This document shows, piece by piece, positions 35,483-43,285 of a stretch of 64,000 nucleotides of DNA. The notes under the pieces are model-generated. The model did not search any database. It was given only the letters and a program-made list of their open reading frames with translations, and was not told the origin of the DNA. Position numbers and translations under genes: made by a program. Position 1 is the stretch's first letter. Each line of letters starts with the position of its first letter. The DNA lies in NCBI GenBank assembly GCA_024398815.1, contig JAKSIL010000010.1, positions 31,800 to 95,799 on the forward strand, in the 5' to 3' direction. The DNA comes from Fibrobacter sp. Lineage in GTDB: Bacteria; Fibrobacterota; Fibrobacteria; Fibrobacterales; Fibrobacteraceae.

Positions 35483-36351
35483 TGAAACGGATTCTTGTTT
35501 GTGTTGCCTTGATGGTGCTTGCAGCTTTTGCTTGTACGAAGAAACTTGAGTACAAGGGCGTTGATAAAATGCCTTATCTTGAAATAGTTTTTAATCCATA
35601 TTACGATTTTCCGGATGGAAGTTATGAAGATTTGTATTTTGAGGGGGACTCTTTATTTAAAGTAAATCCAAAAATAAAAAAATATTACAATAAAAGTTAT
35701 ATCTATTATACGGAGAATGATTCCAATGTGATTGTCTATCTTGGTGCGCATATGATTCAGTTTGTTCGCACTTGCCAATCCGAAGAAGAATGTGAAGCGC
35801 AGGCGAGCGAAAATGATATTCTTGAAATTTTCAAGTACGAGTTCATGCGGCTTCAAAAAAGCGGCGTCTATAACGTCACGGAGGAATATGCCGATTCCGT
35901 CTCCAATCACATTATAGATAAATTAAAGGAACATAAACCGCTTTTTGAAGGCGATTCGACGTTCTCCTTCGTCGCTTACAACAGTCAGTGCTTCAATAAT
36001 GAATACGAATTCAGGGACGAGGTGACGGAAGGTGACTGCTACGATTACCCGGATTACTTTACGGAAGAAATCGACTCCTGCAACGCCTATCTGGAATCGC
36101 TGGAGGCGCAGCCTTTGGCTCGCGTCGCTCCTGCGAATTTTGACGTTCAAGTGAACGGCGGCGTATTGTCGATAGTTTCGTCGCAAAACCTCAAATCCGT
36201 TTCCATCCTGTCGCCGCTTGGTCGCCTCCTCGAAGAATACCATGTTGCAGGCACTAGCGCAACGGTCCAACTGCACCTCCCGGCAGGCACCTACATCGCC
36301 TTGGTGAAAACAGCAAACAACGCCATCTCCAAGAAAGTTGTAATTGAATAG
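35403..36351 (+). repeat. Tandem duplication, unit 1
   Basis: 949-base unit repeated at 36375-37323 with exact period 972. It covers the last 80 bases of the peptidase gene plus the whole lipoprotein gene. Nearly identical except for a diverged core (35577-35766). Confidence 0.9.
35479..36351 (+). CDS. Lipoprotein with T9SS-like C-terminal module, paralogue 1
   Basis: 290 aa. Signal peptide with Cys in LAAFACTKK (lipidation likely; the lipobox is not perfect). Residues about 34-95 are the variable part; from RTCQSEEECEAQ (Cys pair) onward it is almost identical to the next paralogue. The last ~70 residues (FDVQVNGGVLSIVSSQN, SVSILSPLGRLLEE, LPAGTYIALVKT) match the pattern of type IX C-terminal sorting domains (NGxxL-x-S, SVxI-x-D/PxGRxL, LPxGxY-x-V). 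Lipobox and sorting-type tail in one protein is odd. ATG overlaps the peptidase stop, implying coupled expression and perhaps an inhibitor or partner role (inference). Confidence 0.75.
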   Translation: MMKRILVCVALMVLAAFACTKKLEYKGVDKMPYLEIVFNPYYDFPDGSYEDLYFEGDSLFKVNPKIKKYYNKSYIYYTENDSNVIVYLGAHMIQFVRTCQSEEECEAQASENDILEIFKYEFMRLQKSGVYNVTEEYADSVSNHIIDKLKEHKPLFEGDSTFSFVAYNSQCFNNEYEFRDEVTEGDCYDYPDYFTEEIDSCNAYLESLEAQPLARVAPANFDVQVNGGVLSIVSSQNLKSVSILSPLGRLLEEYHVAGTSATVQLHLPAGTYIALVKTANNAISKKVVIE

Positions 36352-36382
36352 CGTCACCCTGGAATCGCGTGACAAAGTCCAT
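36352..36382. repeat. Possible short intergenic repeat, copy B, at the duplication junction
   Basis: GCGTCACCCTGGA, a GTCAC / GTGAC pairing and GTCCAT, as in copy A at 32569. Its GTCCAT coincides with the first bases of duplication unit 2. Confidence 0.4.
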
Positions 36383-36454
36383 CAATATTCCTATGTTTAT
36401 CATGTTCCTTACGAGGAATCGTACTCAACGCAATATGCAAAGGCGGGTGAATGA
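36375..36454 (+). pseudogene. Duplicated 3' fragment of the peptidase gene
   Basis: Eighty bases identical or nearly so to 35403-35482, encoding only the last ~26 codons (from the VHQYSYVYHVPY region to the stop). It has no start of its own and marks how the tandem duplication arose; it also preserves the ATGA junction and ribosome site for the second lipoprotein. Confidence 0.85.
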
Positions 36455-37323
36455 TGAAACGGATTCTTGTTTGTGTTGCCTTGATGGTGCTTGCAGCTTT
36501 TGCTTGTACGAAGAAACTTGAGTACAAGGGCGTTGATAAAATGCCTTACCTGCTTGTGCAAATTGATCCCTTTATACGTTACGAGGGAGGGACTTATGAA
36601 GATGCATATTTTCGCATAGATCGACCATTTCAGTTAGAACCGAATGGAAAAAAATATTATGCAAAAGAAAATATTTACTATTCGGAAAACGACTCCAATA
36701 TTGTCATTTTTTTAGGTGTTGAACAAGTGTATTTAATTCGCACTTGCCAATCCGAAGAAGAGTGCGAAGCGCAGGCGAGCGAAAATGACATCCTCGAAAC
36801 CTTCAAGTACGAGTTCATGCGGCTTCAAAAAAGCGGCGTCTATAACGTCACGGAGGAATATGCCGATTCCGTCTCCAATCACATTATAGATAAATTAAAG
36901 GAACATAAACCGCTTTTTGAAGGCGATTCGACGTTCTCCTTCGTCGCTTACAACAGTCAGTGCTTCAATAATGAATACGAATTCAGGGACGAGGTGACGG
37001 AAGGTGACTGCTACGATTACCCGGATTACTTTACGGAAGAAATCGACTCCTGCAACGCCTATCTGGAATCGCTGGAGGCGCAGCCTTTGGCTCGCGTCGC
37101 TCCTGCGAATTTTGACGTTCAAGTGAACGGCGGCGTATTGTCGATAGTTTCGTCGCAAAACCTCAAATCCGTTTCCATCCTGTCGCCGCTTGGTCGCCTC
37201 CTCGAAGAACACCATGTCGCAGGCACTAGCGCAACGGTCCAACTGCACCTTCCGGCAGGCACCTACATCGCCTTGGTGAAAACAGCAAACAACGCTATCG
37301 CTAAGAAAATTACGGTAAAGTAA
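36451..37323 (+). CDS. Lipoprotein with T9SS-like C-terminal module, paralogue 2
   Basis: 290 aa, same length as paralogue 1. Identical signal peptide and first ~33 residues, then a diverged but clearly homologous segment (LVQIDPFIRYEGGTYEDAYF against EIVFNPYYDFPDGSYEDLYF), then near-identity from RTCQSEEEC to the end apart from a few residues (EEHH for EEYH, AIAKKITVK for AISKKVVIE). The localised divergence inside otherwise homogenised copies suggests gene conversion or replacement of the core by recombination, consistent with selection for specificity in the variable part. Function unknown. Confidence 0.75.
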   Translation: MMKRILVCVALMVLAAFACTKKLEYKGVDKMPYLLVQIDPFIRYEGGTYEDAYFRIDRPFQLEPNGKKYYAKENIYYSENDSNIVIFLGVEQVYLIRTCQSEEECEAQASENDILETFKYEFMRLQKSGVYNVTEEYADSVSNHIIDKLKEHKPLFEGDSTFSFVAYNSQCFNNEYEFRDEVTEGDCYDYPDYFTEEIDSCNAYLESLEAQPLARVAPANFDVQVNGGVLSIVSSQNLKSVSILSPLGRLLEEHHVAGTSATVQLHLPAGTYIALVKTANNAIAKKITVK

Positions 37324-37327
37324 AAAA

Positions 37328-37834
37328 TTACTTTGTCAGTACATTCTCGATTTCAACAATGTACAGCGTGTGCATGGAATCGCCGTTGTAGAACTTGTTG
37401 AGGATGCTTTTGTCGATGAAGTTTTCGGAGGCGTAGGTGCTTGCGAAAAGTTTCTTGCAGACGAAAACCGTCTGCGCATCTTCGAAAATGGGCGCGCCGT
37501 CTTCAATCTTTACTTTCATGCCGGTCTTTGCAATCTTGTCTTCATCGCGGCCCGATGTTTTACCGAAGTAGGCGAGTTCCTTGCGGAAGGCGTCTCCGAA
37601 AAAATTCAGCGTGAGCTTTTCGCCGTTATCGACGAATTCCTTGGTGTAGCGGGTCTGCCTGATGGCGATGTAGGCGACCGGCTTATTCCACATGACGCCG
37701 ACTCCACCCCAGCTTGCGGTCATGGCGTTTGTCTTTTCTCCGTTTGCGGCTGCGATGAGCATCCAGTCCTTGCCAATCATCTTGAAAGGGTTCTTGGTCA
37801 GTTCTTCGGCGGGAATGGTCTTGAATTCGCTCAT
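37328..37834 (-). CDS. Flavin reductase family protein (FMN-binding split barrel)
   Basis: 168 aa. Pattern MIGKDWMLIAAANGEKTNAMTASW with the flavin-reductase T-x-S-W motif, then PVAYIAIRQTRYTKEFVD and LNFFGDAFRKELAYFGKTSGRDEDK. Such proteins bind FMN and reduce flavins or act as small NAD(P)H oxidoreductases. Minus strand, converging closely (4 bases) on the lipoprotein; GGAGC upstream (rev. of GGCTCC) may be its ribosome site. Confidence 0.85.
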   Translation of the reverse strand: MSEFKTIPAEELTKNPFKMIGKDWMLIAAANGEKTNAMTASWGGVGVMWNKPVAYIAIRQTRYTKEFVDNGEKLTLNFFGDAFRKELAYFGKTSGRDEDKIAKTGMKVKIEDGAPIFEDAQTVFVCKKLFASTYASENFIDKSILNKFYNGDSMHTLYIVEIENVLTK

Positions 37835-37919
37835 GTCGCGGGCTCCTGTTTTGCGGTGTTTTATTGTTTTTTTGTATTTTAACCGCTTTTAATTTAACAA
37901 AATGAAAAAGAGCTTTTTC

Positions 37920-37925
37920 TATATT
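37920..37925 (+). promoter_or_regulatory. TATATT -10-like element eight bases before the propeller lipoprotein start
   Basis: TATATT ends eight bases before the ATG at 37934 and no ribosome site lies between them, so transcription could start at the ATG itself (leaderless). No good -35 is visible. Confidence 0.4.
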
Positions 37926-37933
37926 GAAATTTG

Positions 37934-39109
37934 ATGAAACGCCGTTATTCAATTCTTTGCACTACATTCCTTGTTGCTGCGTGCTATAGTCCGGAACCAT
38001 TCGTTGCAGAATCCGATGACGAACCTTCCGATAAGACGTCCGAGATGGGGACTCTCTATCCGGTAAACTCGCAAAAGCAGATTTGCAATCCGTCGGTGAG
38101 TCTCGATACCGTGAATTTCCCGGCGTCCATGCTTTGGCTCAATTTCGGTGGCGTTCTGAATGTTACGGCGAAGGACCCCGCCTATACGACCAAGAGGGTC
38201 ATTCAGCATGACCGCTTGACTATTTCCGACAACAAGGGAAATGTGCGCTGGTTCGTGATGCGCGATGTCGATGCGGGTGAGTGCCAGTTCCAGGATCCGG
38301 AATGGAGTACGCATGCGGATTTCATCGTTGCCTTGCGCGGCTATGATGTCAATGGGAAAACGTCCTGCGAAAATCTGGACTACGGTATTTTTGCGACCCG
38401 CCTGAGCGACAGCAAAAGATTCTGGTTCTTTGAAAAGGAAATCGGTGAATTCGCAACGCCTCACTTGTGGGTGGGTGAACCGCAGTCTTTGTCTGACGAT
38501 GCGTCCTCGGATAGCGCTTCTGGCGATTCCACCGTGGAAGGATTTTTCGGCACAGATGAAGTCCGTCTGACCTACGTGACCGACGACAACAAGATTGCCT
38601 TTTTCGATTACGCTGACGGCGGAAAGAAGAAAACTTTGAAAAAGCCGTCCAACCGCTCGAGCTGGGAAATCGACAGCCCGCTCATTTCGCCCGATGGAAA
38701 GTTCGTCGTGTACAACATGCTTGAAAATCCATCGACGTGGGAGGCCTATGTTCAGGAACTTTCGACATCGTCTAATGCCATGAAAATCGAACGCGTCGAC
38801 GGCATGATGTCGGAACCTGCGCAGCCCCACTGGTACAGCGATGGGAGCGATTTGTTCGTGGTCTGGGCTGAATTTCCGGCAGGCTCCCAGATGCTCAACA
38901 AGAATGACTTGACAGTGGAATCCGTGCAGGAGGGCTCTGTGGGTCGTACGGTCATGCGCGAAGTGAGCCTGAAGACTGGCGATACGAAACTCAAGTGGAA
39001 CGGCGAAGTCCGTGAACTAGCCCCTGTTCCCATGACCGGTGGACTTTCTCCCGACGGCAAGTACTTGGCGACCGGGACTAACCTCGCTTACATTTTGGAA
39101 CTTCCGTGA
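37934..39109 (+). CDS. Lipoprotein with TolB/PD40-like beta-propeller repeats
   Basis: 391 aa from ATG 37934 (a TTG three bases earlier is possible). Signal peptide with lipobox VAAC. Propeller-type blades: SPLISPDGKFVVYNM, EPAQPHWYSDGSDLFVVWA and GGLSPDGKYLATG match the PD40 pattern. Cys pairs (GECQ, SCENL) may form disulfides. Function unknown; overlaps the following barrel gene region and likely acts with it at the outer membrane. Confidence 0.7.
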   Translation: MKRRYSILCTTFLVAACYSPEPFVAESDDEPSDKTSEMGTLYPVNSQKQICNPSVSLDTVNFPASMLWLNFGGVLNVTAKDPAYTTKRVIQHDRLTISDNKGNVRWFVMRDVDAGECQFQDPEWSTHADFIVALRGYDVNGKTSCENLDYGIFATRLSDSKRFWFFEKEIGEFATPHLWVGEPQSLSDDASSDSASGDSTVEGFFGTDEVRLTYVTDDNKIAFFDYADGGKKKTLKKPSNRSSWEIDSPLISPDGKFVVYNMLENPSTWEAYVQELSTSSNAMKIERVDGMMSEPAQPHWYSDGSDLFVVWAEFPAGSQMLNKNDLTVESVQEGSVGRTVMREVSLKTGDTKLKWNGEVRELAPVPMTGGLSPDGKYLATGTNLAYILELP

Positions 39110-39117
39110 GGTGCACT

Positions 39118-40239
39118 GTGAATAAGAGATTCCTGATAGAAGGCTTTGCCGTCGCAGCACTTTCGGTGGTTGCATTTGTCGCATCGTACAACGCTCCCGT
39201 GGAGCTTGCGACTCCGTGGCAGTCAATTGGCGGTTGCGGTGCCGGCGGCTCTGGCGGCGGTTCCGGCGACGGTATCAAGTGGATTGGCCAAGGCGTTTCG
39301 GGTGGTTACCTCGAAGCGGAAGTCTTCACGAAGTACAACGTCGGCCAGAATTTTTCGGCGCTTACCATGACGCCTCATTTCTCGTTGAAGCCCACGTGGT
39401 CGACGAAGGTCGGCGTTTCCGTGCCGTTTGTTTCGCACCAGGGTGAAGTCCAGTATCGCAGCAACCAGATGCCGACCGATAAAAGTACGGGCGGCCTTGG
39501 CGACGTGAGTCTCGATTTTTCGAAGACCATCGGTAGCGGCGGTGCGGCAAGCCTTTCGGCGACACTTTCCATACCTACGGGCCAGTACGACATTAAGCGC
39601 GGAACCGATGCGAGCGAAGAATTCTTGCCGAGCAGTTTCCAGAAGGGAACGGGGCTTTATTCCTTGACGCTTGGATGGGATTACAGCCGCGATACCGACA
39701 AGGGAATCTGGCTCTACGGATTAACTTATACGCACCCGTTTGCCATGCACTTGATTTCTGGTGAAAACGAGTTCAACGATTCCTATTGGAAAAACGTGAA
39801 AACCGATGGCGACCGCTTCGAGTATCGCTTCAAGCCTTATGGCGAAAACGACTTGGGCGCTTTCACGCCGCCGTCCGTCGGGGCTTCGATTGCTTACGGC
39901 TACAGAGGCCAGGCTGGCTTTGTGCATTCGTTCGGCCTCAATTTCTCGGCTCCCCTTGGCGTTGCCTGGATTGCGTCGGAAAAGGTGAATACATACGACC
40001 CGCACCCGGATCCGGATCATCAGGCCTGGTCAGCGGCTCTTGTGTACGGTCTTGAGTTCTCGCGTACGGACATTCCCGTGTTCGTCGCTTTCTCGCTCCC
40101 GATTCACGACAAGGCGGGCGGTGCCGATTCCAAGGACGAATACAGCGAATCTCCCATGAAAAAGTGGAACGCTCCCGACTGGGGCGACATTGGCGAACAG
40201 TGGACCATTGCCGTAGGTCTCAAGGGCAGCTTCTTCTAA
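39118..40239 (+). CDS. Predicted outer-membrane beta-barrel protein
   Basis: About 373 aa; GTG at 39118 sits six bases after GAGG and is favoured over GTG 39106. N-terminal hydrophobic segment (FAVAALSVVAFVASYNA) as signal or anchor, a Gly-rich Cys-containing stretch (GGCGAGGSGGGSGDG), then alternating strands such as SLDFSKTIGSGGAASLSATL and a final GLKGSFF, as in barrels of the phenol-degradation-type transporter family. Starts nine bases after the propeller lipoprotein, so likely cotranscribed. Identity of the substrate unknown. Confidence 0.6.
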   Translation: MNKRFLIEGFAVAALSVVAFVASYNAPVELATPWQSIGGCGAGGSGGGSGDGIKWIGQGVSGGYLEAEVFTKYNVGQNFSALTMTPHFSLKPTWSTKVGVSVPFVSHQGEVQYRSNQMPTDKSTGGLGDVSLDFSKTIGSGGAASLSATLSIPTGQYDIKRGTDASEEFLPSSFQKGTGLYSLTLGWDYSRDTDKGIWLYGLTYTHPFAMHLISGENEFNDSYWKNVKTDGDRFEYRFKPYGENDLGAFTPPSVGASIAYGYRGQAGFVHSFGLNFSAPLGVAWIASEKVNTYDPHPDPDHQAWSAALVYGLEFSRTDIPVFVAFSLPIHDKAGGADSKDEYSESPMKKWNAPDWGDIGEQWTIAVGLKGSFF

Positions 40240-40288
40240 CGGAGCTTGCTGCGCGCGGTTCTTGGCTGTTATGCACGGTTCTTAGCGG

Positions 40289-41182
40289 TTATGCACGCGG
40301 GTGCGTTTTCTTGAACGCTGCCTTGAGTCGTTCGGCGTTGACGTGCGTATAAATTTGCGTAGTCGAAATGTTCGAGTGGCCGAGCATCTCTTTGACGCTC
40401 ATGATTTCGGCTCCGTTTTCTAGAAGGTGCGTCGCAAAACTGTGTCGCAGTACGTGCGGGCTCGCTTTTCCTTCCCAGCCGACGGTCCTTAGCAGATTGT
40501 GGATGTCGTTTCGTAGGGTGCGGATGCTGTAAGGCTTTCCGTCTTCGCTCAGGAATACGAACCCGGTGGGCGAGGGCAAGTGGCTAGCTTCGATGAGCAT
40601 TGTGCGGAAAAGTCCGAGCCATTGGATTAGCGAATCGGTGATGGGGACGATGCGCTCCTTGCTACCTTTTCCGAGGACGCGGACCAATCGTTCCTTTTCG
40701 CGGATTCTATCCCAGGTGAGGCTTTGGCATTCCGATATGCGGAGTCCGGAACCGTATATGAGCTCCAGCAAGAAACGCGCCCTTACCTGCGGCAGGGTCG
40801 GATCCACAAGTTCTGGAAATTTTTCCGGAGCCAAATCCTTTTGCGACATGAACGAGACGAGTCGCTTGGGGCGCTTGGGCATGGGCACATTTTCTGCAGG
40901 GTTCTTTTGTAGTACTTGCGAACGCACTAGGTATTTCCCGAAACTTTTTAATGCGGCCAGATGCTCGCAGATGCTTGTGGGCGAAAGATTCTGTTTCATC
41001 TTCATGTCCCACACGAATCCCTTGATGCTCATTTCCGAAAAGGCGGCGAGGGAAACTTCGGCCCCTGCGAATGTCAAAAATTTTTCGGCCGATTTTCGGT
41101 ATGTCTCGACTGTGCGGGGCGAATAGCGCCGCTGCGTATTCAGGTAGTCGAAAAACTGGTCGAAATATTCAGAAAGGAGCAT
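40289..41182 (-). CDS. Tyrosine recombinase of the XerC/XerD type
   Basis: 297 aa, the usual Xer length. N-terminal SAM-like core-binding domain (QRRYSPRTVETYRKS) and catalytic domain with all active residues: Arg in GSGLRISE, Lys in GKGSKER, HVLRHSFATH, and GHSNISTTQIYTH with the nucleophile Tyr. The C-terminus ends KKTHPRA, a Xer-like end. Resolves chromosome dimers at dif; no dif-like site was identified here. Could be the sole Xer of the genome or one of a pair; it is not surrounded by mobile genes. Confidence 0.9.
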   Translation of the reverse strand: MLLSEYFDQFFDYLNTQRRYSPRTVETYRKSAEKFLTFAGAEVSLAAFSEMSIKGFVWDMKMKQNLSPTSICEHLAALKSFGKYLVRSQVLQKNPAENVPMPKRPKRLVSFMSQKDLAPEKFPELVDPTLPQVRARFLLELIYGSGLRISECQSLTWDRIREKERLVRVLGKGSKERIVPITDSLIQWLGLFRTMLIEASHLPSPTGFVFLSEDGKPYSIRTLRNDIHNLLRTVGWEGKASPHVLRHSFATHLLENGAEIMSVKEMLGHSNISTTQIYTHVNAERLKAAFKKTHPRA

Positions 41183-41288
41183 TTGCGAAAAACCGAAAAT
41201 TTGTAGTTTGAGGATACCTCAAAAAAACTTAATCAGGGCGCTTTTTAGAAATACCTCCTTAAAAAATAATCTATCTTGAGTGCGTAGA

Positions 41289-42545
41289 ATGAAAAAGAAC
41301 GGATTTTTTACAAGAGAAACGTCGCGCGGCATTTGTTTGTCCGTGGTTTTGCTAGCGTTCCTTGCGTCCGCTTCTTTCGCCCTTGAACGCGTGGTTGGCG
41401 CGAATTCTACTTTCGATATGGAGGCTGGCGCGCGTTCTGCCGCATTGGGCTCTGCAACCATGGCTGTCGACGGCGATTACCTTGGACTTCTTTCGAATCC
41501 GTACCAGCTTTCGCACGCCCGTTATTCGTGGGTGAACTTTTCGCATACCGAGTATTACGAAGATACCAAGTACGACTTTGCCTCCGCAGTTTTTCCTTTA
41601 AGCGATCGTCAAAGTTTGGGCATCGCCTTTTCGCGTTTTGGCGCCGACGACATCCCTTGGATAAAGGAAGGCGAACCCATACCCGAGGGTGAACAGTACA
41701 ATACCATTTCGATTGCCGACTGGGTGTTCTCTGTATCGTGGGGTCGTCGTCTGACCGATAGGTTGGACCTCGGGGTTTCGTTTCACGGCATTTATCGCGA
41801 TATGGACCAGACCGGATTTGGTTTCAGAAGCGATGTGGGCGTGCGTTACAACGCGCTTGAAAACCTTTACTTGTCGGCTCTGTTAAAAGGCTGGACGTCG
41901 TCTGCCGCACGTTGGGAATCGGGCGAGGTGGAGTATTCTTCCCCAGAAGTTTTCCTTGCGGCAAGCTATGCCATTCCAATAAGTTATCTGTACGGCTCCT
42001 TGGAAATGTATTGGCAGAGCGCCGGGCTGTTGCACCAGGAATCCCGCGCTATGGAATTTGACGACGCCGAAGAGCTTGACGGACGTTTTTGGGAAAATCC
42101 CGTGGACTGGCTTTCGGGCGGCCATGGCGGTGTCGAATTCAACTTTGATTTTGGATTGTCCTTGCGTGCCGGTTTGGCAAGCTTTACGACCTGGCGCAGC
42201 TTTACCGCCGGTGCAGGCCTTGTCATTGCCCATTTTGTCAAGGTGGATTACGCCTTCGAAAACCATCCGGTGCTTAGCCCCATCCACCGCGTAAGCGTGA
42301 GCGTGAGCCCGTATTTGTTTAGTCATGTGCCGACTCCCGAAAAGCCGCATTTGACGGCGGCGAAGGCCGCACAGAAACCGCTGGACGAAGAACCGGAGGA
42401 ACTGGAACCCGAAAGCGAACCCGAAGCTTCTAAGCCCGAGACTCTCGAAAAACAAGTTGAAAATGCACCCGAGGAACCAACCCGGACTCTTGAACCAGAA
42501 CCGCAGGAGTCGGTCCCCGCTGGAGGAATGTATTGGGAAGAATAG
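41289..42545 (+). CDS. PorV/PorQ-family outer-membrane protein with an acidic Pro-rich tail
   Basis: 418 aa; ATG 41289 is favoured. Signal peptide (LSVVLLAFLASASFA). The start of the mature part, MEAGARSAALGSATMAVDGDYLGLLSNPYQL, split as GARSAALGSA and LGLLSNPYQL, matches the PorV/PorQ (UPF0164) signature GARxxALGxAxxA...NPAxL. A 14-strand FadL-like barrel is expected. PorV-type proteins shuttle T9SS cargo. After the barrel (~335) come about 80 residues rich in Glu/Pro (DEEPEELEPESEPE), not usual for PorV. Single gene. Confidence 0.75.
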   Translation: MKKNGFFTRETSRGICLSVVLLAFLASASFALERVVGANSTFDMEAGARSAALGSATMAVDGDYLGLLSNPYQLSHARYSWVNFSHTEYYEDTKYDFASAVFPLSDRQSLGIAFSRFGADDIPWIKEGEPIPEGEQYNTISIADWVFSVSWGRRLTDRLDLGVSFHGIYRDMDQTGFGFRSDVGVRYNALENLYLSALLKGWTSSAARWESGEVEYSSPEVFLAASYAIPISYLYGSLEMYWQSAGLLHQESRAMEFDDAEELDGRFWENPVDWLSGGHGGVEFNFDFGLSLRAGLASFTTWRSFTAGAGLVIAHFVKVDYAFENHPVLSPIHRVSVSVSPYLFSHVPTPEKPHLTAAKAAQKPLDEEPEELEPESEPEASKPETLEKQVENAPEEPTRTLEPEPQESVPAGGMYWEE

Positions 42546-42606
42546 CCTAAGGGCTTTAACAGTGCATTTTTTTAGTGATATAAATCATTTCTTTTTAGAA
42601 AAAGGC

Positions 42607-42612
42607 TATATT
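42607..42612 (+). promoter_or_regulatory. TATATT -10-like element seven bases before the STAS gene
   Basis: TATATT ends seven bases before ATG 42620, with no ribosome site between; leaderless transcription is possible. No clear -35. Confidence 0.4.
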
Positions 42613-42619
42613 TTTTAAC

Positions 42620-43276
42620 ATGGATCAATTGAAGAACTATCGCGAAGTTGGAATTTTTGATTTGCTGTCGGCGCCGCTCAACCCTATCGGTGCGTTTGAT
42701 GCCGAACAGTTCAAAAAGGATGTCCGTGCGCTTATTGATGAAAAAGCCGACGATAAGTTCGTTGCCGTTGATTTGATGGGCCTCGACTTTGTGTATAGCG
42801 ATGCCTACAATGCTTTCTTGCAGTTCCAGCATGAACTTTCCGGAAAGGGCGGCATGCTTGCTCTTCTGTCGAACAGCCCGACCATCATGGATGGACTCAG
42901 GAAGGCTGGCCTCGACCGCAAGCTCAAGGTCTTTACTTTTGAAGCCGAGATGATGTCCTTCTCGCTTCATTCGCAGAACCCGCCAGAAGAGTCTTCTTCC
43001 GATGCGGTCGGTGCAGGCGAACGCGAGGCCGCTCCTGTGGCTTCGCAGAACGGTCGTGTCGAAATGAAGAACGAGTCCCTCGTTTCCGAACCTCGTACCG
43101 GCAGTCATCGTCGCTTCACCAAGAGCTTTAACGCCATTACGAAAGATGAGAAGAAGCTTGCCAAGCAAGGGCTTGCGACTCCGTTCGACGAAGAATCCTC
43201 GTCTGGCAAGACCGTTGTCATCATCATTCTTATTCTCATTGCCATTGGTGGCCTTACCGCGTATTTCCTGATGTGA
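42620..43276 (+). CDS. STAS-domain protein with a C-terminal membrane anchor
   Basis: 218 aa. Residues about 5-110 follow the STAS/anti-sigma-antagonist fold: ALIDEKADDKFVAVDLMGLDF, SDAYNAFLQFQHEL and GMLALLSNSPTIMDGLRKAG (family: D-s-sG-l-l, G-l-l-x-v). The phosphorylatable Ser of classic antagonists appears as SDA. After a polar linker, the last ~20 residues (TVVIIILILIAIGGLTAYFLM) form a tail anchor. First of a run STAS, degenerate LytM, lipoprotein, Nudix. Confidence 0.75.
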   Translation: MDQLKNYREVGIFDLLSAPLNPIGAFDAEQFKKDVRALIDEKADDKFVAVDLMGLDFVYSDAYNAFLQFQHELSGKGGMLALLSNSPTIMDGLRKAGLDRKLKVFTFEAEMMSFSLHSQNPPEESSSDAVGAGEREAAPVASQNGRVEMKNESLVSEPRTGSHRRFTKSFNAITKDEKKLAKQGLATPFDEESSSGKTVVIIILILIAIGGLTAYFLM

Positions 43277-43285
43277 TTTTGACGC

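Larger units (their letters stand above)
36375..37323 (+). repeat. Tandem duplication, unit 2
   Basis: Second unit of the 972-base-period duplication; the diverged core is 36549-36738, flanked on both sides by near-identity. Confidence 0.9.

Noticed and set aside
40240..40290. Repeat GCACGGTTCTTAGCGGTTATGCACG near the Xer gene as attachment site
   Set aside because: Only a short two-fold direct repeat (GTTATGCACG); no second distant copy or mobile genes, so no support for att or dif.
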